In this document: positions 10,914-21,540 of the stretch, in pieces
Position numbering within the stretch: position 1 is the first letter of the stretch
How the letters are laid out: each line of letters starts with the position of its first letter
Assembly (NCBI GenBank): GCA_013146195.2
Contig: CM028378.1
Location: forward strand, 87,974,295-88,038,294
Length of the DNA: 64,000 nucleotides
Reading direction: 5' to 3'
Source of the DNA: Codonopsis lanceolata
Taxonomy: Eukaryota; Streptophyta; Magnoliopsida; Asterales; Campanulaceae
Notes under the pieces: model-generated
Told to the model about the DNA's origin: nothing
The model's input: the letters and a program-made list of their open reading frames with translations, nothing else
The model's database searches: none
Made by a program: the position numbers and the translations under genes

Positions 10914-13232
10914 TGTTGGTTGCGCGAACGCAACACGAGCAAGATTACCTGGTCAAACAAGTAATAAAGTGATAAGTAGAGTGTCGATCCCACGAGGAAG
11001 CAATTTGGTTGTTTTTAATGAGTATCAAGCACGTTGCAATTTTGACTATATTTAGACTATCGATTTTAAGTGAATTAACTAATTAATTAAGCTAAAACAA
11101 TAAATTAAATAAATCAAAATTACATTGAGGCTGACGTCAATGAGAGAGGATCTAGGATTTTGATTTTCAATTGGCTCTTTCGTTGTGATTTAATAAGGGG
11201 TTGCTATTAAAACTATTCTATTTTTGGAAGTCGGGGATTCAAAAATCACCGTTAAGGGCTTTCGCCAGATATACGGTCCGATTAATCGGTATAAATTCAC
11301 GGGCTTTCGCTACGTATGAATTTATCCAATTAATCGCTTCCAAACACAAAACCTCAATTGACTATTTTAAAGAGGATTAATAACTTAGATTAACCCAACC
11401 CAAAACAACTATGTTGTATTTTCCAAAATTATCAAGTCACTTTCATGCACTAAACAATTTTTAAAATCATGTAATGGGTGATCAAATCATTACAAGCATT
11501 AAGAGCACAACATAATACCCAAAAATTAATGAATAGCAATTAATAACAAAACCCCAAATTTAAATCACAACATTCAAGCCAACATATATCAAAACCCTAG
11601 GCAATTAATTTAGTTCATGATGCAAGGAAGGTAAATCAAATCTTCAATAAAAATTATTGTCATTAAATAAAAATAGAGAGTAAATAGTAAAATACTTTTT
11701 AATTGAGGAAGTGATGAAATCCTTGCCTTGGTTTGAACAACAATGGAGGAATAATGGAGAGTAGATGAAAATTGGAGATAGAAAATCTTAAATGTGGCTG
11801 CTTCCCCCTTTTCTTCTTCCAGATTCTTGAGTTTTTTGTTCCAGCCCTTCACTGTTTCCAGCCTTCAGTTCTTTTGTTCACCAGCCCACCTGCAGAATTT
11901 GCATGCTCTCAGAATCTCTCAAAGGAAACTTAGGGGTGTAAATCGGAATCACCGAACCGAACCAAACCAAACCAGTCGGTTTGGTTCGGTTTTGGTCGAA
12001 CACGGTTCGGTTTCGGTTTCGAAAATTAGAAAACCACGCGATTTGGTTTGGTTCACGGTTTTTGGTATCGAACCAAACCAAACCGAACCGAACCAAACCA
12101 CCCTATATATATTTATTTATTAATTATATATATATATTATATTATATTACATTTATTAACTATTTTGAACCTTTGATTTATTCATAATATATATATACTA
12201 AACCAAACGAAATCTTAATTGTTGGAGAACTATTATTTCTTTCCTTGTTTGTGTTTATTTTAGAATTTGTATTGTTTAATTTATGATAATTTGTTGTTAG
12301 TAGGTTATTTCCTAATTTTGATGTTAATTCGAAATTAAAATCTTATTTTTAATGTTGGTTAATTTCATTAAAAATAATTTATATAAACCACAAAACCGAA
12401 CCAAACCAAACCAAACCGAGTGGTTCGGTTCCAAATCTTACTCGGTTCGGTTTGGTTTGATATTTTTTGAACCACTGGGAGGCGGTTCGGTTTGTGGTTT
12501 TGGTGTAAACCAAACCAAACTGAACCACTTACAACCCTAGAAACTAGGGCATAAAGGGGGCAAAATAGGAAGGTTAATCAAAGTTTGGGGGCAAAAAGGG
12601 GTAAGAAAAGGGGAGCGGGTCGCGGCAGGGTCAGGGTCAGGGAGGTCGGGTGGTCGCGGGTCGCCCAGGTGGGAAATGGACTAGAAGGAGAGAGGGAAGT
12701 GGGATGGAATGGCTTTCAGGTGGGCCGGATGGGTTAAGGAAGAACGCGGGTTGGATCCAGATCCATAAGGGAGCACGCGGGTCGCGCTGGGCTGAGGCGG
12801 GTGACGTGGCTGAAGGAGATGTGGACAGCGCATTAATGAAATGCAGTTTCAGGGAATTGCTCCGGTGCCCCTGCATTCCTGATTTTAGCGCCGGTGCTCC
12901 TGCCTTCCTGACTTGAGCTTCTGAAGACCCTCTTCCCCCAGACTTTGCAATTAAGTCCTCAGTTTGCTTCTGTTAGGCTACGGTTGCCTTTTGTGCTTTG
13001 AAACTCTTAACGGAACTTAACGGAAAGTGTCCAAACTTAACGTTGGAGCCCGGGAGTCCTCGATTTGCGTATATTGAGCCATACAACCTCAAATATCTTT
13101 GAGATACCTACATGAAGCATAAAAATACATAAAAATAGGCTCTCAAATGCAATTAATTATCAACCAAAGCTCAAAATAACCAATAAAATTCCGGAAAATT
13201 AATGAAAATAATAGAAAATAATAAGCTTATCA
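10914..13232. repeat. Solo LTR of an unassigned LTR element (TSD GCAAC)
   Basis: The insertion begins TGTTGGTTGCGCG and ends AAGCTTATCA, with perfect TSD GCAAC at 10909-10913 and 13233-13237. It splits the Ogre-like LTR exactly: the uninterrupted LTR at 19370-19390 reads through this point. It contains a GTCGATCCCACGAGGA block (10983 onwards) of a kind frequent in plant gypsy or LARD LTRs, a repeated GGGCTTTCGC word (11247 and 11300) and a nested hAT-like element at 11932. Without that it is about 1.7 kb. No coding domain or primer site is present, so superfamily and strand stay open. Confidence 0.8.
11932..12538. mobile_element. Non-autonomous hAT-like element with AACCGAACC blocks
   Basis: The ends are AGGGGTGTAA and TTACAACCCT, flanked by 8-bp imperfect duplications GGAAACTT (11924-11931) and AGAAACTA (12539-12546), matching at 6 of 8. 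Each terminal 120 bp is packed with ACCGAACC, AACCAAACC and GGTTCGGTTT words in both orientations, which can pair the two halves. The middle is AT-rich. Such elements are common in plants and are usually placed with hAT. No transposase is encoded. Confidence 0.75.
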
Positions 13233-13743
13233 GCAACTAGGTTTCACTTTGGCCGGAGAGTTTTAGTGTTTGGGCGAGATTTGGCGGAGCTTTGGGGCTA
13301 GAGGAATAAATTCTCTCAACACTCTCGGGAGAACTCACAAACTGCACGGTGAGAAACTATGTGTGAAGTCTGAAGCCGGGCACCTTTTTTATAGCTGAGA
13401 GTGAGGGCTTTCTTCGCAGTTAAGTTTTACTTTCTGAGATACATCGGTTTGTACCGCGTGCTTGAGAGATTGCACCAAAGGCAAACTACTACAGGGGAAA
13501 AGGGACTATTGGGCGCCAACCATAGCCACACTAGGCGCGGCACCAGGAGTGACCATGGGCGGCGCCTGTGGTAATTTCTGGTGTCCTTTTTGGCACTTAG
13601 GCCCCCTGCATTTCACTGTTTACACATCCTACTTTTGCTTTTTGCATTTTCGACCCTGTAACTTGACATTCGTTAGCTTTTTAACAGGTCTTGATATTTC
13701 ATGTCATGTTGCATACCAAGTGTACGAAATTGGGGTGTCTACA

Positions 13744-14083
13744 CTAGGTCTGCTTTAATAGACCTAAGAACATTCACGAGAACCCTCTCAAGCCTACTGT
13801 CAACAAGCATGCTGAACCCAAGAGTGTTGTTGGAAAGAAAGAAAGTCACAAGCACTATCCATTAAAAGTAGATCACAGTTCTCTATGGAACTTTCATCTA
13901 TGTCATTCTTGCAATTGTTTAGGCCATCTGGCCCCAGAATGTCTGCTAAGAGTTCACACCAAAATCTAAGAGACCTAGTTCTCTCAAGGTTAGGCAGGTA
14001 TGGGTCCCAAAAGGTTACAAATCCTCAGAACCTAAAAGAAAATAAAGAGGACCTTGTTCCTTTGACTTTTTCAGGTCTGCTTC
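13744..14083 (+). pseudogene. Copia gag-pol linker
   Basis: Copia sequence resumes after the CTAGG duplication. Shifted frames contain ENPLKPTVNKHAEPKS, then a short Cys/His-containing stretch (FHLCHSCNCLGHLAPEC) resembling a second, decayed zinc finger before the protease. Stops occur in all frames. It links the gag tail ending near 10023 with the protease at 14084. Confidence 0.55.
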
Positions 14084-17000
14084 ATGGCTATAGATTCAGA
14101 AGATAAGGACATCTGGTACCTAGACAGTGGTTGTTCAAGGTACATTACCGGGAACAGAAGTCTACTTTCAGATATAGCTGAAGCTAAAGGTCCAATGGTA
14201 ATATTTGGCGACAATGCAAGAGGGAAGACGATTGGGTATGGCTCAATCACTAGAGGAAATCTCCCCATAAGCAAAGTTTCTCCATTGAATGGCTTAAAGC
14301 ATAATCTTCTGAGCATATCTCAATTATGTGACAAGGGTCTTATCTGCCAATTCTCATCCAACCAATGTCTCATCAAATATCGTTAATCCTGCTCAACTTT
14401 GCTGACTGGCAATAGACAAGGAAACGTCTATGTCGTGGACTTAAACTTACTCGGGAGATCCTCCAGCCTCTGCCTAGTTGCCAACAACATTCGTGACAAC
14501 AGTTGGCTTTGGCACAAGCATCTCAGCCACCTCAACTTCAAGTACCTCTACAATCTCTCCAAAGATGGGCTTGTCAAAGGTCTACCTACGGTGTCTGTCG
14601 ACTACTACAGAAGTTGTAAAGCCTGACAACTAGGAAAACTTTCTAAGTCTTCCTTCAAGAGAAAGCATGTTATGTCAACTTCCATACCTCTTCAACTTCT
14701 ACATATGGATCTCTTTGGACCAATCACTACTGTAAGTATCTCTGGAGACAAATATACACTTGTAGTAGTTGATGACTACTCTCGATTCACTTGGATCGAA
14801 ACGATGACATCAAAAGATGAGACTTATGATCTAGTCACCGCCCTATTCAGAAGACTTCAAACTCAAAAGCTTGAAGACATAAGTGACATCAGATCAGACA
14901 ACGGCACCGAATTCTAAAACAACGGGATTTTGAAAGATATTGTGATGACCATGAGATTGGCCATAACTTTTTTGCTGCCGGGACTTCTCAACAAAATGGT
15001 GTAGCTGAACGAAAGAACAAAACATTCACTGAAGCACCAAGAACTATGCTGGCAGAAGCTAAACTTTTGAAATAATTTTGGGCTAAAGCCGTCAACTCTG
15101 CTTGCTTCACTCAAAATCGATCCTTGGTAAACAAGTTTTATAACAAAACTCCATATAAAATATGGAAAGGAAGAGCCCCAAATATAGGATTTTTCAAAAT
15201 CTTTGGCTGTAAATTTTTTATTCTTTATAATAAAAAAGAATATAGAGACAATTTTGATTCAAAATCAGACGAATGAATTTTTCTGGGCTATTCAAATCAT
15301 TCAAAAGCATTTCACATATTTAACGAAACTTCATTGAAAATTTTAGAATCTGCACATGTTACTTTTTATGAATATGATTTATTAGAGCCACGAGTGGCTC
15401 CAAATGTTGCTGATGATTCTGATGATGTTGAGACACGTACAAATCAAGCTTCTATTTTTTCTCCCCCTTAGAATCCTCCAATAGCAGACTCTTCGAATTC
15501 TGCTAATCCAACACCAGCAGACTTCAACTCTGCTGGCACATCCTCCAACCCTTCTGTTGACCCAGATCTTATCTCTTCTATTTGACCTCAAATACATTTG
15601 CAGATCACTCATCCTTCTTGTTCACCAAAAAATGAAGGTCTCAAAGATCCTATCTTTTCTGAACCTGATTTTGGTGAATCAGCTTCTCTTCCGTTTCCAG
15701 AATTCTTTCAGGAAGAACTCACCATAAGTGATCTCCCTCCAGCCGTTATTGAAACAAGAGATCACCCCATCTTTTAAATCATTGGTGATCTCAACTCAGG
15801 AGTTCATATGAGAAGTAGTGTTCGAAATGAGACTATGTTTGCGTTTGCATTCGTATCTAAAATCAAGCCAAAGAAATTGATGAAGCTATTGAAGACCACT
15901 ACTAGATTGAAGCTATGCAAGAAGAGCTGAACCAGTTTGAAAGATGCAAAGTGTGGAGCTTAGTTCAAAGGCCTACTGGTCATCCAGTCATAGGCACTAA
16001 ATGGGTTTTCAGAAACAAGAGAGATGAAGATGAAAATGTCACCAAAAACAAAGCTAGACTGGCTACCGACAGAAGGAAGGAATTGGCTTCGATGAATCAT
16101 TTGCTCATGTTGCTAGATTAGAGGTAATCAAACTCTTTCTAGCCTATGCGTTGTTCATGGACTTCAAGGTATATCAGATGGATGTGAAGAGTGCCTTTCT
16201 CAATGGTGATCTTCAAGAAACGGTATACGTTGAACAACCTTCAGGTTTTGTCATCCAAGGCAAAGAGGATCAAATATATCTACTCAAGAAAACACTCTAT
16301 GGCCTCAAACAAGCTCCCAGAGCTTGGTATGAAACTCTATCCAAGTTTTTAATCAAACAAGGATTCGTGAGAGGAAGAATAGACACAACTCTGTTCATCC
16401 TCAAGCACAAAGGTCCTTCTCTTCTGGAACAAATTTATGTGGATGACATCATCTTCGAATCAACAAATTAAAGCCTGTGTAAAAGATTCGAGAAGGTGAT
16501 GCAAAGCAAGTTCGAGATGAGCATGATGGGAGAGCTCACCTACTTTTAGGACTTCAGATTCAACAAACTTCAGACGGGATCTTCATCACGCAAACCAAAT
16601 ATGCAAAAGAACTTATCAAGAAATTTGGTCTTGATTCAGCTAAAGGATTCGAGACACCAATGTCTACTGACTGTCATCTTGACAAAGATGAAAAGGGAAA
16701 GCAAGAGAATGTGACCAAGTATCGAGGAATCATAGGTTCACTTCTTTACCTTACTGCCAATAGACCTGATATTATGTTTGCTGTTTGTGTTTGTGTTAGA
16801 TTTCAGGCAGATCCAATGGAATCACACTTGCTTGCTGCTAAACGTGTCATCAGATATGTTTCAACAACTACAAATATGGGTATCTGGTATTAAAGAAGGA
16901 ACAACTTTGATCTAGTTGGATACTCAGATGCAGACTATGCAGCCTGCAAAGTAAGCAGAAGAAGCACCAGTGGGACCTATCAATTTCTTGGAAATAGACT

Positions 17001-17382
17001 TGTCTCATGGTCATACAAGAAGCAATGATAAGTTGCAAATTCAACCACATAGGCATAATACATTGCTGCCAGTAGCTGTTGCTCTCAATTACTCTGGATG
17101 AAGCAACAACTAGTGGACTACAACATCAAAACTGCAAATTGTCCTATCATGTGTGATAACATTTCTGCAATTTCAGTCTCAAAGAATCTAGTGATGCACT
17201 CCAAAACAAAGCACATTGGTATTCGTTATCACTTCCTCAAAGATCATGTGGAAAAAGGTAACACCAGTTTGGAATATGTTCCAACTGAACATCAATTGGC
17301 TGACATTCTCACCAAGCCACTAGATGCTACCAGGTTTGCATATTTAAGGAGAAATCTTGGTATGATTGATCCTACAGCTTAA
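14084..17382 (+). pseudogene. Copia pol: protease, integrase, RT, RNase H (decayed)
   Basis: Domains in order, with stops or frameshifts between them. Aspartic protease: WYLDSGCSRYITG near 14115 (catalytic DSG). Integrase zinc domain (GAG_pre-integrs): WHKHLSHLNFKYLYNLS near 14510, with a stop at the last cysteine position. Integrase core: LLHMDLFGP (14697), VVDDYSRFTW and SDNGTEF followed by a stop (14917), then QQNGVAERKNKTF holding the Glu (14992). Reverse transcriptase: MQEELNQFERCKVWSLV (15915), TKWVFRNKRDED, YQMDVKSAFLNGDLQE (16172), KTLYGLKQAPRAWYE and the catalytic YVDDIIF (16435). RNase H: MFAVCVCVRFQADP (16776), YSDADYAAC (16922), DNISAISVSKN and HIGIRYHFLKDHV. The end TEHQLADILTKPLD is typical of copia pol. 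The enzymes would copy and integrate the element; this copy cannot. Confidence 0.93.
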
Positions 17383-17643
17383 AGTTTATTTTTAAAGTTT
17401 AAAATTGTTTCATATCAGCAGACATTAATTGTTACTAAATCTGTTATTGTTTTAGCTCAAAATCGTTAAATCCTGGTTAGTATTTCTGTTAACAGTCTTT
17501 TAGAGGGTAAAAGTTTGTTTAAAAGGCTAAGGGGTTAAAAGTCACTTTTCGCAGTTAACTTTCAAAATATCTTAAGTTAAAAGCTTTATGAAAGACACAT
17601 GTCAATCATACAAGCTATTTTCACTATAATGACTTTTCTCCTT

Positions 17644-17793
17644 CTTTAAATAGACTTTGAACCGCCATTTTGCAAACTTTCACAAACCCTCTCTCTCTCT
17701 CATTTCTCTCTCTACTCAAAACCTCCGTTATTCTCTGTAACTGCTTCGTTTTTGCCTCTTGTACTTCGCTTCTTCTTCCCTACAACAACAATG
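17644..17793 (+). promoter_or_regulatory. Possible internal promoter and leader for the extra copia ORF
   Basis: CTTTAAATAGAC at 17644-17655 resembles a plant TATA box. About 40 nt later a pyrimidine-rich leader starts (CTCTCTCTCTC at 17689 onward, then CTTCTTCTTCCC), ending ACAACAACA before an ATG at 17791. This is the usual layout of a plant RNA polymerase II promoter and 5'UTR and is unexpected between pol and the extra ORF. It is an inference from sequence alone. Confidence 0.4.
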
Positions 17794-18126
17794 GTAAGCA
17801 TTTCAAATGCCCTTTAGACATTTCTCATACGGTTTATTGTTTATATTCTTCTTTTGAGTTGTTTCTTTAATGAATTTGAAAGGACGCTTTGCGTATCCTC
17901 ACAGTTTCCTCTATTGTTGTCTTTTCAAAAACCTTGAAACCTTTGGCTTTCTCTGTGCTTTAAATACTTATTTCTTCGAGATTTATCAAATGGTGTTTCT
18001 CTGTAAATCTTCTCTCAAAACATTCAAGGGTTTCAATTTTTTATTTAATTATTTTTTTAAAATGAAATCTTTGATTGTTTGTTCTGTCAAGGGAAAAAGC
18101 CCTAATTTTTGAAACTGCTTTTGTAG
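17794..18126 (+). other. Possible intron upstream of the extra copia ORF
   Basis: The sequence ATG/GTAAGC (donor at 17794) and the acceptor TGCTTTTGTAG/ATG (ending at 18126) bound a T-rich 333-nt stretch, with the composition of a plant intron. Splicing would join the ATG at 17791 directly to the ATG at 18127, keeping the frame of the downstream ORF. Splicing also fits a subgenomic RNA strategy for ORFs located after pol. There is no transcript evidence here. Confidence 0.4.
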
Positions 18127-18870
18127 ATGAAATCATCTACGAAATCTAGTTCTGGTAAAAGGAAGGTTCTCGACCCATAACAAATGACTTAACCAGATCT
18201 CTCTGTCAACCTTCCTGGGTTTCCCTTCTATCCTGTCGCTCACGACATTATCCAGGAGCTGTCGGCGAATACATACCTCTCAGGTATGTGCATTGAATTG
18301 GATTCTGTTCGCACCTTTGCTACCAGAGCAAAGATGTGCGAGGATATGGCCGTGTCTGGGATTCTCCCCCTCTTCACTCTTCACGACGCCGACTACAGCA
18401 ACCTTCTCACTGAAGAGTTCTACCAGCGAATGGAGATAAACGCCAAGACACCCTCAGTTATACGAGGATGGATTCATGGACGTCCCTTCTCTCTTATTGC
18501 CAAGATTGTATCCAAGGTAATTGGAGTCCACTATGGTGGGGATAGTGAGTTGTCTAGTGCTGAGGCTAACACCACCTGTGAAGCAATAAGGGGAGTAGAT
18601 ACCCCATGGGAACCCCAAGGGAAAATCCTGAGGAACGTCTTTCCCTTGGGCGTCTACTGTTTTAGCCAACTGCTGGACAAGTCGTTTCTGTTCAATAACG
18701 GCTCCCACGACGTCCTTACCTCACAATAGCTCGACCTTTAAGCACCATCCACCAGAGGATCCACCTCAACTATGGTGCTCTTATTTTCAACGAGCTCCGC
18801 AACTACATCGTGACTGTCAAGGTCAGCCCTTACAATAAGAGGCCTTTCGTCCGGCTGATCAACACCCTAC
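18127..18870 (+). pseudogene. Extra ORF after pol (SIRE env-like/plant transposon protein), N-terminal part
   Basis: The frame starts at ATG 18127 (MKSSTKSSSGKRKVLDP), has stops at 18178 and 18190, then is open from 18193 to 18727. FYQRMEINAKTPSVIRGWIHG followed by RPFSLIAKIVSKVIGVHYGG resembles the putative plant transposon protein domain found in ORFs downstream of pol in SIRE-like and some gypsy elements. A frameshift near 18725 leads to RIHLNYGALIFNELRNYIVT and ends at RPFVRLINTL, where the Ogre-like element is inserted. The role is unknown; such ORFs have been called envelope-like by position. No signal peptide or membrane segment is evident. Confidence 0.65.
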
Positions 18871-20221
18871 TGTGGACACCCCAATTTCGTACCCCTGGTA
18901 TGTAGCATGACATGAAATATTAAGACGTGTTAAAAAGCTAACGAATGTCAAGTTACAGGGTCAAAAATGCAAAAAAAACAAAAGCAGGATGCGTAAACAG
19001 TGAAATGTAGAGGGCCAAAGTGCCAAAAAGGACGTCAGGAATGACCATAGGCGCCGCCCATGGTCACTCCTAGCACCGCACCTAGTACGACTGTGGGTGG
19101 CGCCCGATAGTCCCAAATCCCCTGTAGCAGTTTGCCTTTGGTGCAATCTCTCAAGCGCGCGATACAAGCCAATGAAACTCAGAAAGTGAAACTTAACTGC
19201 GAAGAAAGCCCTCACTCTCAGCTATAAATAAAGGTGCCCAGCTTCAGACTTCACACACAATTTTTCACCGCGCAGTATGTGAAATTCTCCCGAGATCTCT
19301 GTGAGATTTATTCCTCTAGCCTCGAAGCTCCACTAAATCTCCCCCAAACACTAAAACCAACCGACCAAAGTGAAACCTAGTTACCATGCTAGGATTCCGC
19401 CCCATTCCACCGATCAAAAAATCCCAAAAAGAGCAGTTGCCCTGCCCGAATCTAGACGCCAAATCAACAAAAAACAAGCAGTTGCTCTACCCGATTTCTG
19501 TCGTCAGCAAGCAAACAACAAAAAAAGCAAGCTGTTGCTCCGCCCGGATCCCGAGGCCGAAAAACGGAAGCAATTACTTTGTCTGAATCCCCGCAACAGC
19601 AAAACAGCAAAAAAAGAAAAAGAATCCCTCTCCATGAAGGACAGAGCGAGCGCACCCTAGAATCTACTAGAAAGAGCTTGGTACGGGATAAAACCCCCAC
19701 GCTTCAAGAGGTAGGCTATTTAAAGTTTTTAATATATAAAAGTGCTATTTAGATTAGCCCGATATAAAGAAAATAAGCAGTTATGCTGCTCGAAATTCTA
19801 TAGAAAATAACACTTAAAAGAGACATTATTATGGCCAAAATTTTATAAATGTATTTGTAACTCCAGGAAGGAAGTTGTTGCAAGTTTGTAATAATATATG
19901 TACAGATATATATATTTTTAAATGTTTTATTTCATCTGTTAAATAAATATAAAAAAGCATGTTTTAGCCAAAAACTATTTTGAGACCGAAAGGGCGAGTT
20001 GAGTGCCTAACACCTTCCCACCTCGTAACATAGCCTCCGTACCCTTTGCAAATCTGGTTACATTTGGTTTTTCTTTGTTTTTCCTTAAAATAAAGATGGC
20101 GACTTTGTTGATCACATTTTGAGTCCACAATTGAGGCCGGGTGTATTCCATGCGCCTTAAAGGTTTTGAAACCACCCGCTTTCACGCAGCGGGTGAAAGG
20201 TCGAAAATCGGAGCACTCATA
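18871..20221 (+). repeat. Ogre-like 5' LTR, plus strand
   Basis: It begins TGTGGACACCCCAATTTCG and ends GAGCACTCATA, where the other copies have ACTCACA (so the terminal CA has become TA). The TATA box AGCTATAAATAAAGG lies near 19221. Copies of a GAGCAGTTGCCCTGCCCGA-type motif (reverse complement of GGGCAGnnnAACTGCT) lie near 19431, 19477, 19528, 19567 and 19776. It is about 1.35 kb, close to the 1342 bp of the intact solo copy at 51862. Confidence 0.9.
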
Positions 20222-20222
20222 G

Positions 20223-20240
20223 TGGCGACTCTGCTGGGGA
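20223..20240 (+). other. Primer-binding site of the Ogre-like element
   Basis: TGGCGACTCTGCTGGGGA directly follows the LTR. This motif is characteristic of the Ogre/Tat lineage, known for a tRNA-Arg primer. It fixes the LTR end and plus orientation. Confidence 0.8.
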
Positions 20241-21540
20241 CATTGTTTTTATTTGCATAAAAAAAGAAAAAATATAGTTTTCTTTTGTTTTTGGCAAAAT
20301 ATGCTTAGTATATTTATTTAACAGTTTAAATATTGTATTTTTATATATTTGTATATATATTTGTGTAAATAACCGTGAAACTTGCAGCAGCTTCGTTCTG
20401 GGTACCGTTGCGAATATAAAAAAAGATCAAAAATAGAATTTCGGGCAGGATAACAAAAAAAAACTGGGGCTTATTATCGCTTTATTTTACTTTATTTCTG
20501 CTTGCTTTATTTATTCCGCGCAAAAAATGTAAATATTCTTTTATTTTGTCATTTTATTTTGGGGATTATGAACAAAATGTAATTAATAGGAACAGATAGA
20601 TTCTCCACTTTTCTTTCTATTTATTGATTTGAATGGCCGTCACGCTCGCTCGCGCCGTCATTCTGAGGATTTAAACTAATTAGCCGAGAAAATCCACAAA
20701 GAACAGAAAGACATACCATTTACTTCTTTATATCTGAAAAAAAAAAAAGACTTTGCTGCTTTTTAGATACATCACACACGTGCATGCACGTAGAAATATT
20801 CCGAACTGTTACCCTACACCATGGCCAGCCTACCCCCTGCATCAGCCAACGTTAAATGCATATAAATTCTCAGGACACTTTATGGACTGATCGGTTTTTA
20901 TATCTCTGAATTATTGACCAATCTCTGTTGCAAAAAAAAAGGCAAAAATATATATGAATAAAGATATGCATAGGGGCTGACTAATGATTTTTATGATATT
21001 CGACCTAGACCATTTGAATGGTGGATCCCGGAAAGAGTATAGGCCCTTCGCCTGAGATCAGTCCAATCTTGGGGAGTCGAAAGGCAGGTGGAATACGAAG
21101 GTCCTATACTCTGGAGAAAGAATCCACTATTCCAGGAATAGTCCCGAGACTGTCAAAACAAACCGGGTGCTTGTCCGATCAATCTTAGGAAAAAAATGAT
21201 TAATAATAATAAAATAATAATAAAGGCACACTGTACTTGAACCCAAAAGCCTGAAACCTTCCCTCCTGATACCTTCAACCCCATTTTCCTCAGAAACCTG
21301 GCCCGAATTTGGAAAGAAAGAGATAGTACCAGATGATTGATATGGGATACAGACACAAGGGTCAGATCAGAAAATATCAGGGAGTGTCAGAATCAGTTCA
21401 GAGGGTACAGATTTGTGCAGAATGACCTCTGAAAATGAGTAGTCTGCAGTGGGTACTGATACAGGGGCTCTAAGGTACGTTCCAACTCCAGCTATGAAGC
21501 AGTGGTTAGATCAAAATTTGGGTGCATAGGCTGATCGCAT
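20241..21540 (+). other. Ogre-like untranslated leader
   Basis: Non-coding stretch between the primer site and gag. It contains sequence found in reverse complement at 1720-2340 (for example the block around CTATACTCTGGAGAAAGAATCC at 21110 and the block near 20820-20880). No conserved protein domain is seen. Long leaders are normal for Ogre/Tat elements. Confidence 0.65.

Larger units (their letters stand above)
10029..13743 (-). repeat. Ogre-like solo LTR inside copia (TSD CTAGG)
   Basis: The ends are TGTGAGTGCCCC at 10029 and GGGGTGTCTACA at 13743, flanked by perfect 5-bp duplications CTAGG (10024-10028 and 13744-13748). The minus-strand orientation is shown by TGTAGACACCCC at the right end. 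The LTR itself is 10029-10913 plus 13238-13743; the middle is another inserted LTR. Shared blocks include CAGAGTCGCCATCTTTATTT (10144), GGGGTTAGGCACCCAAC (10237) and a TATA box (AGCTATAAAAAAGG, minus strand, near 13388). GGGCAGnnnAACTGCT motifs recur at 10503 (degenerate), 10697, 10743, 10799 and 10846. No internal region is present, so it is a solo LTR left by recombination. Confidence 0.9.

Noticed and set aside
12637..12916. Overlapping GC-rich ORFs on both strands
   Set aside because: They lie within the solo LTR at 10914-13232; there is no domain and the GC-rich composition explains them.
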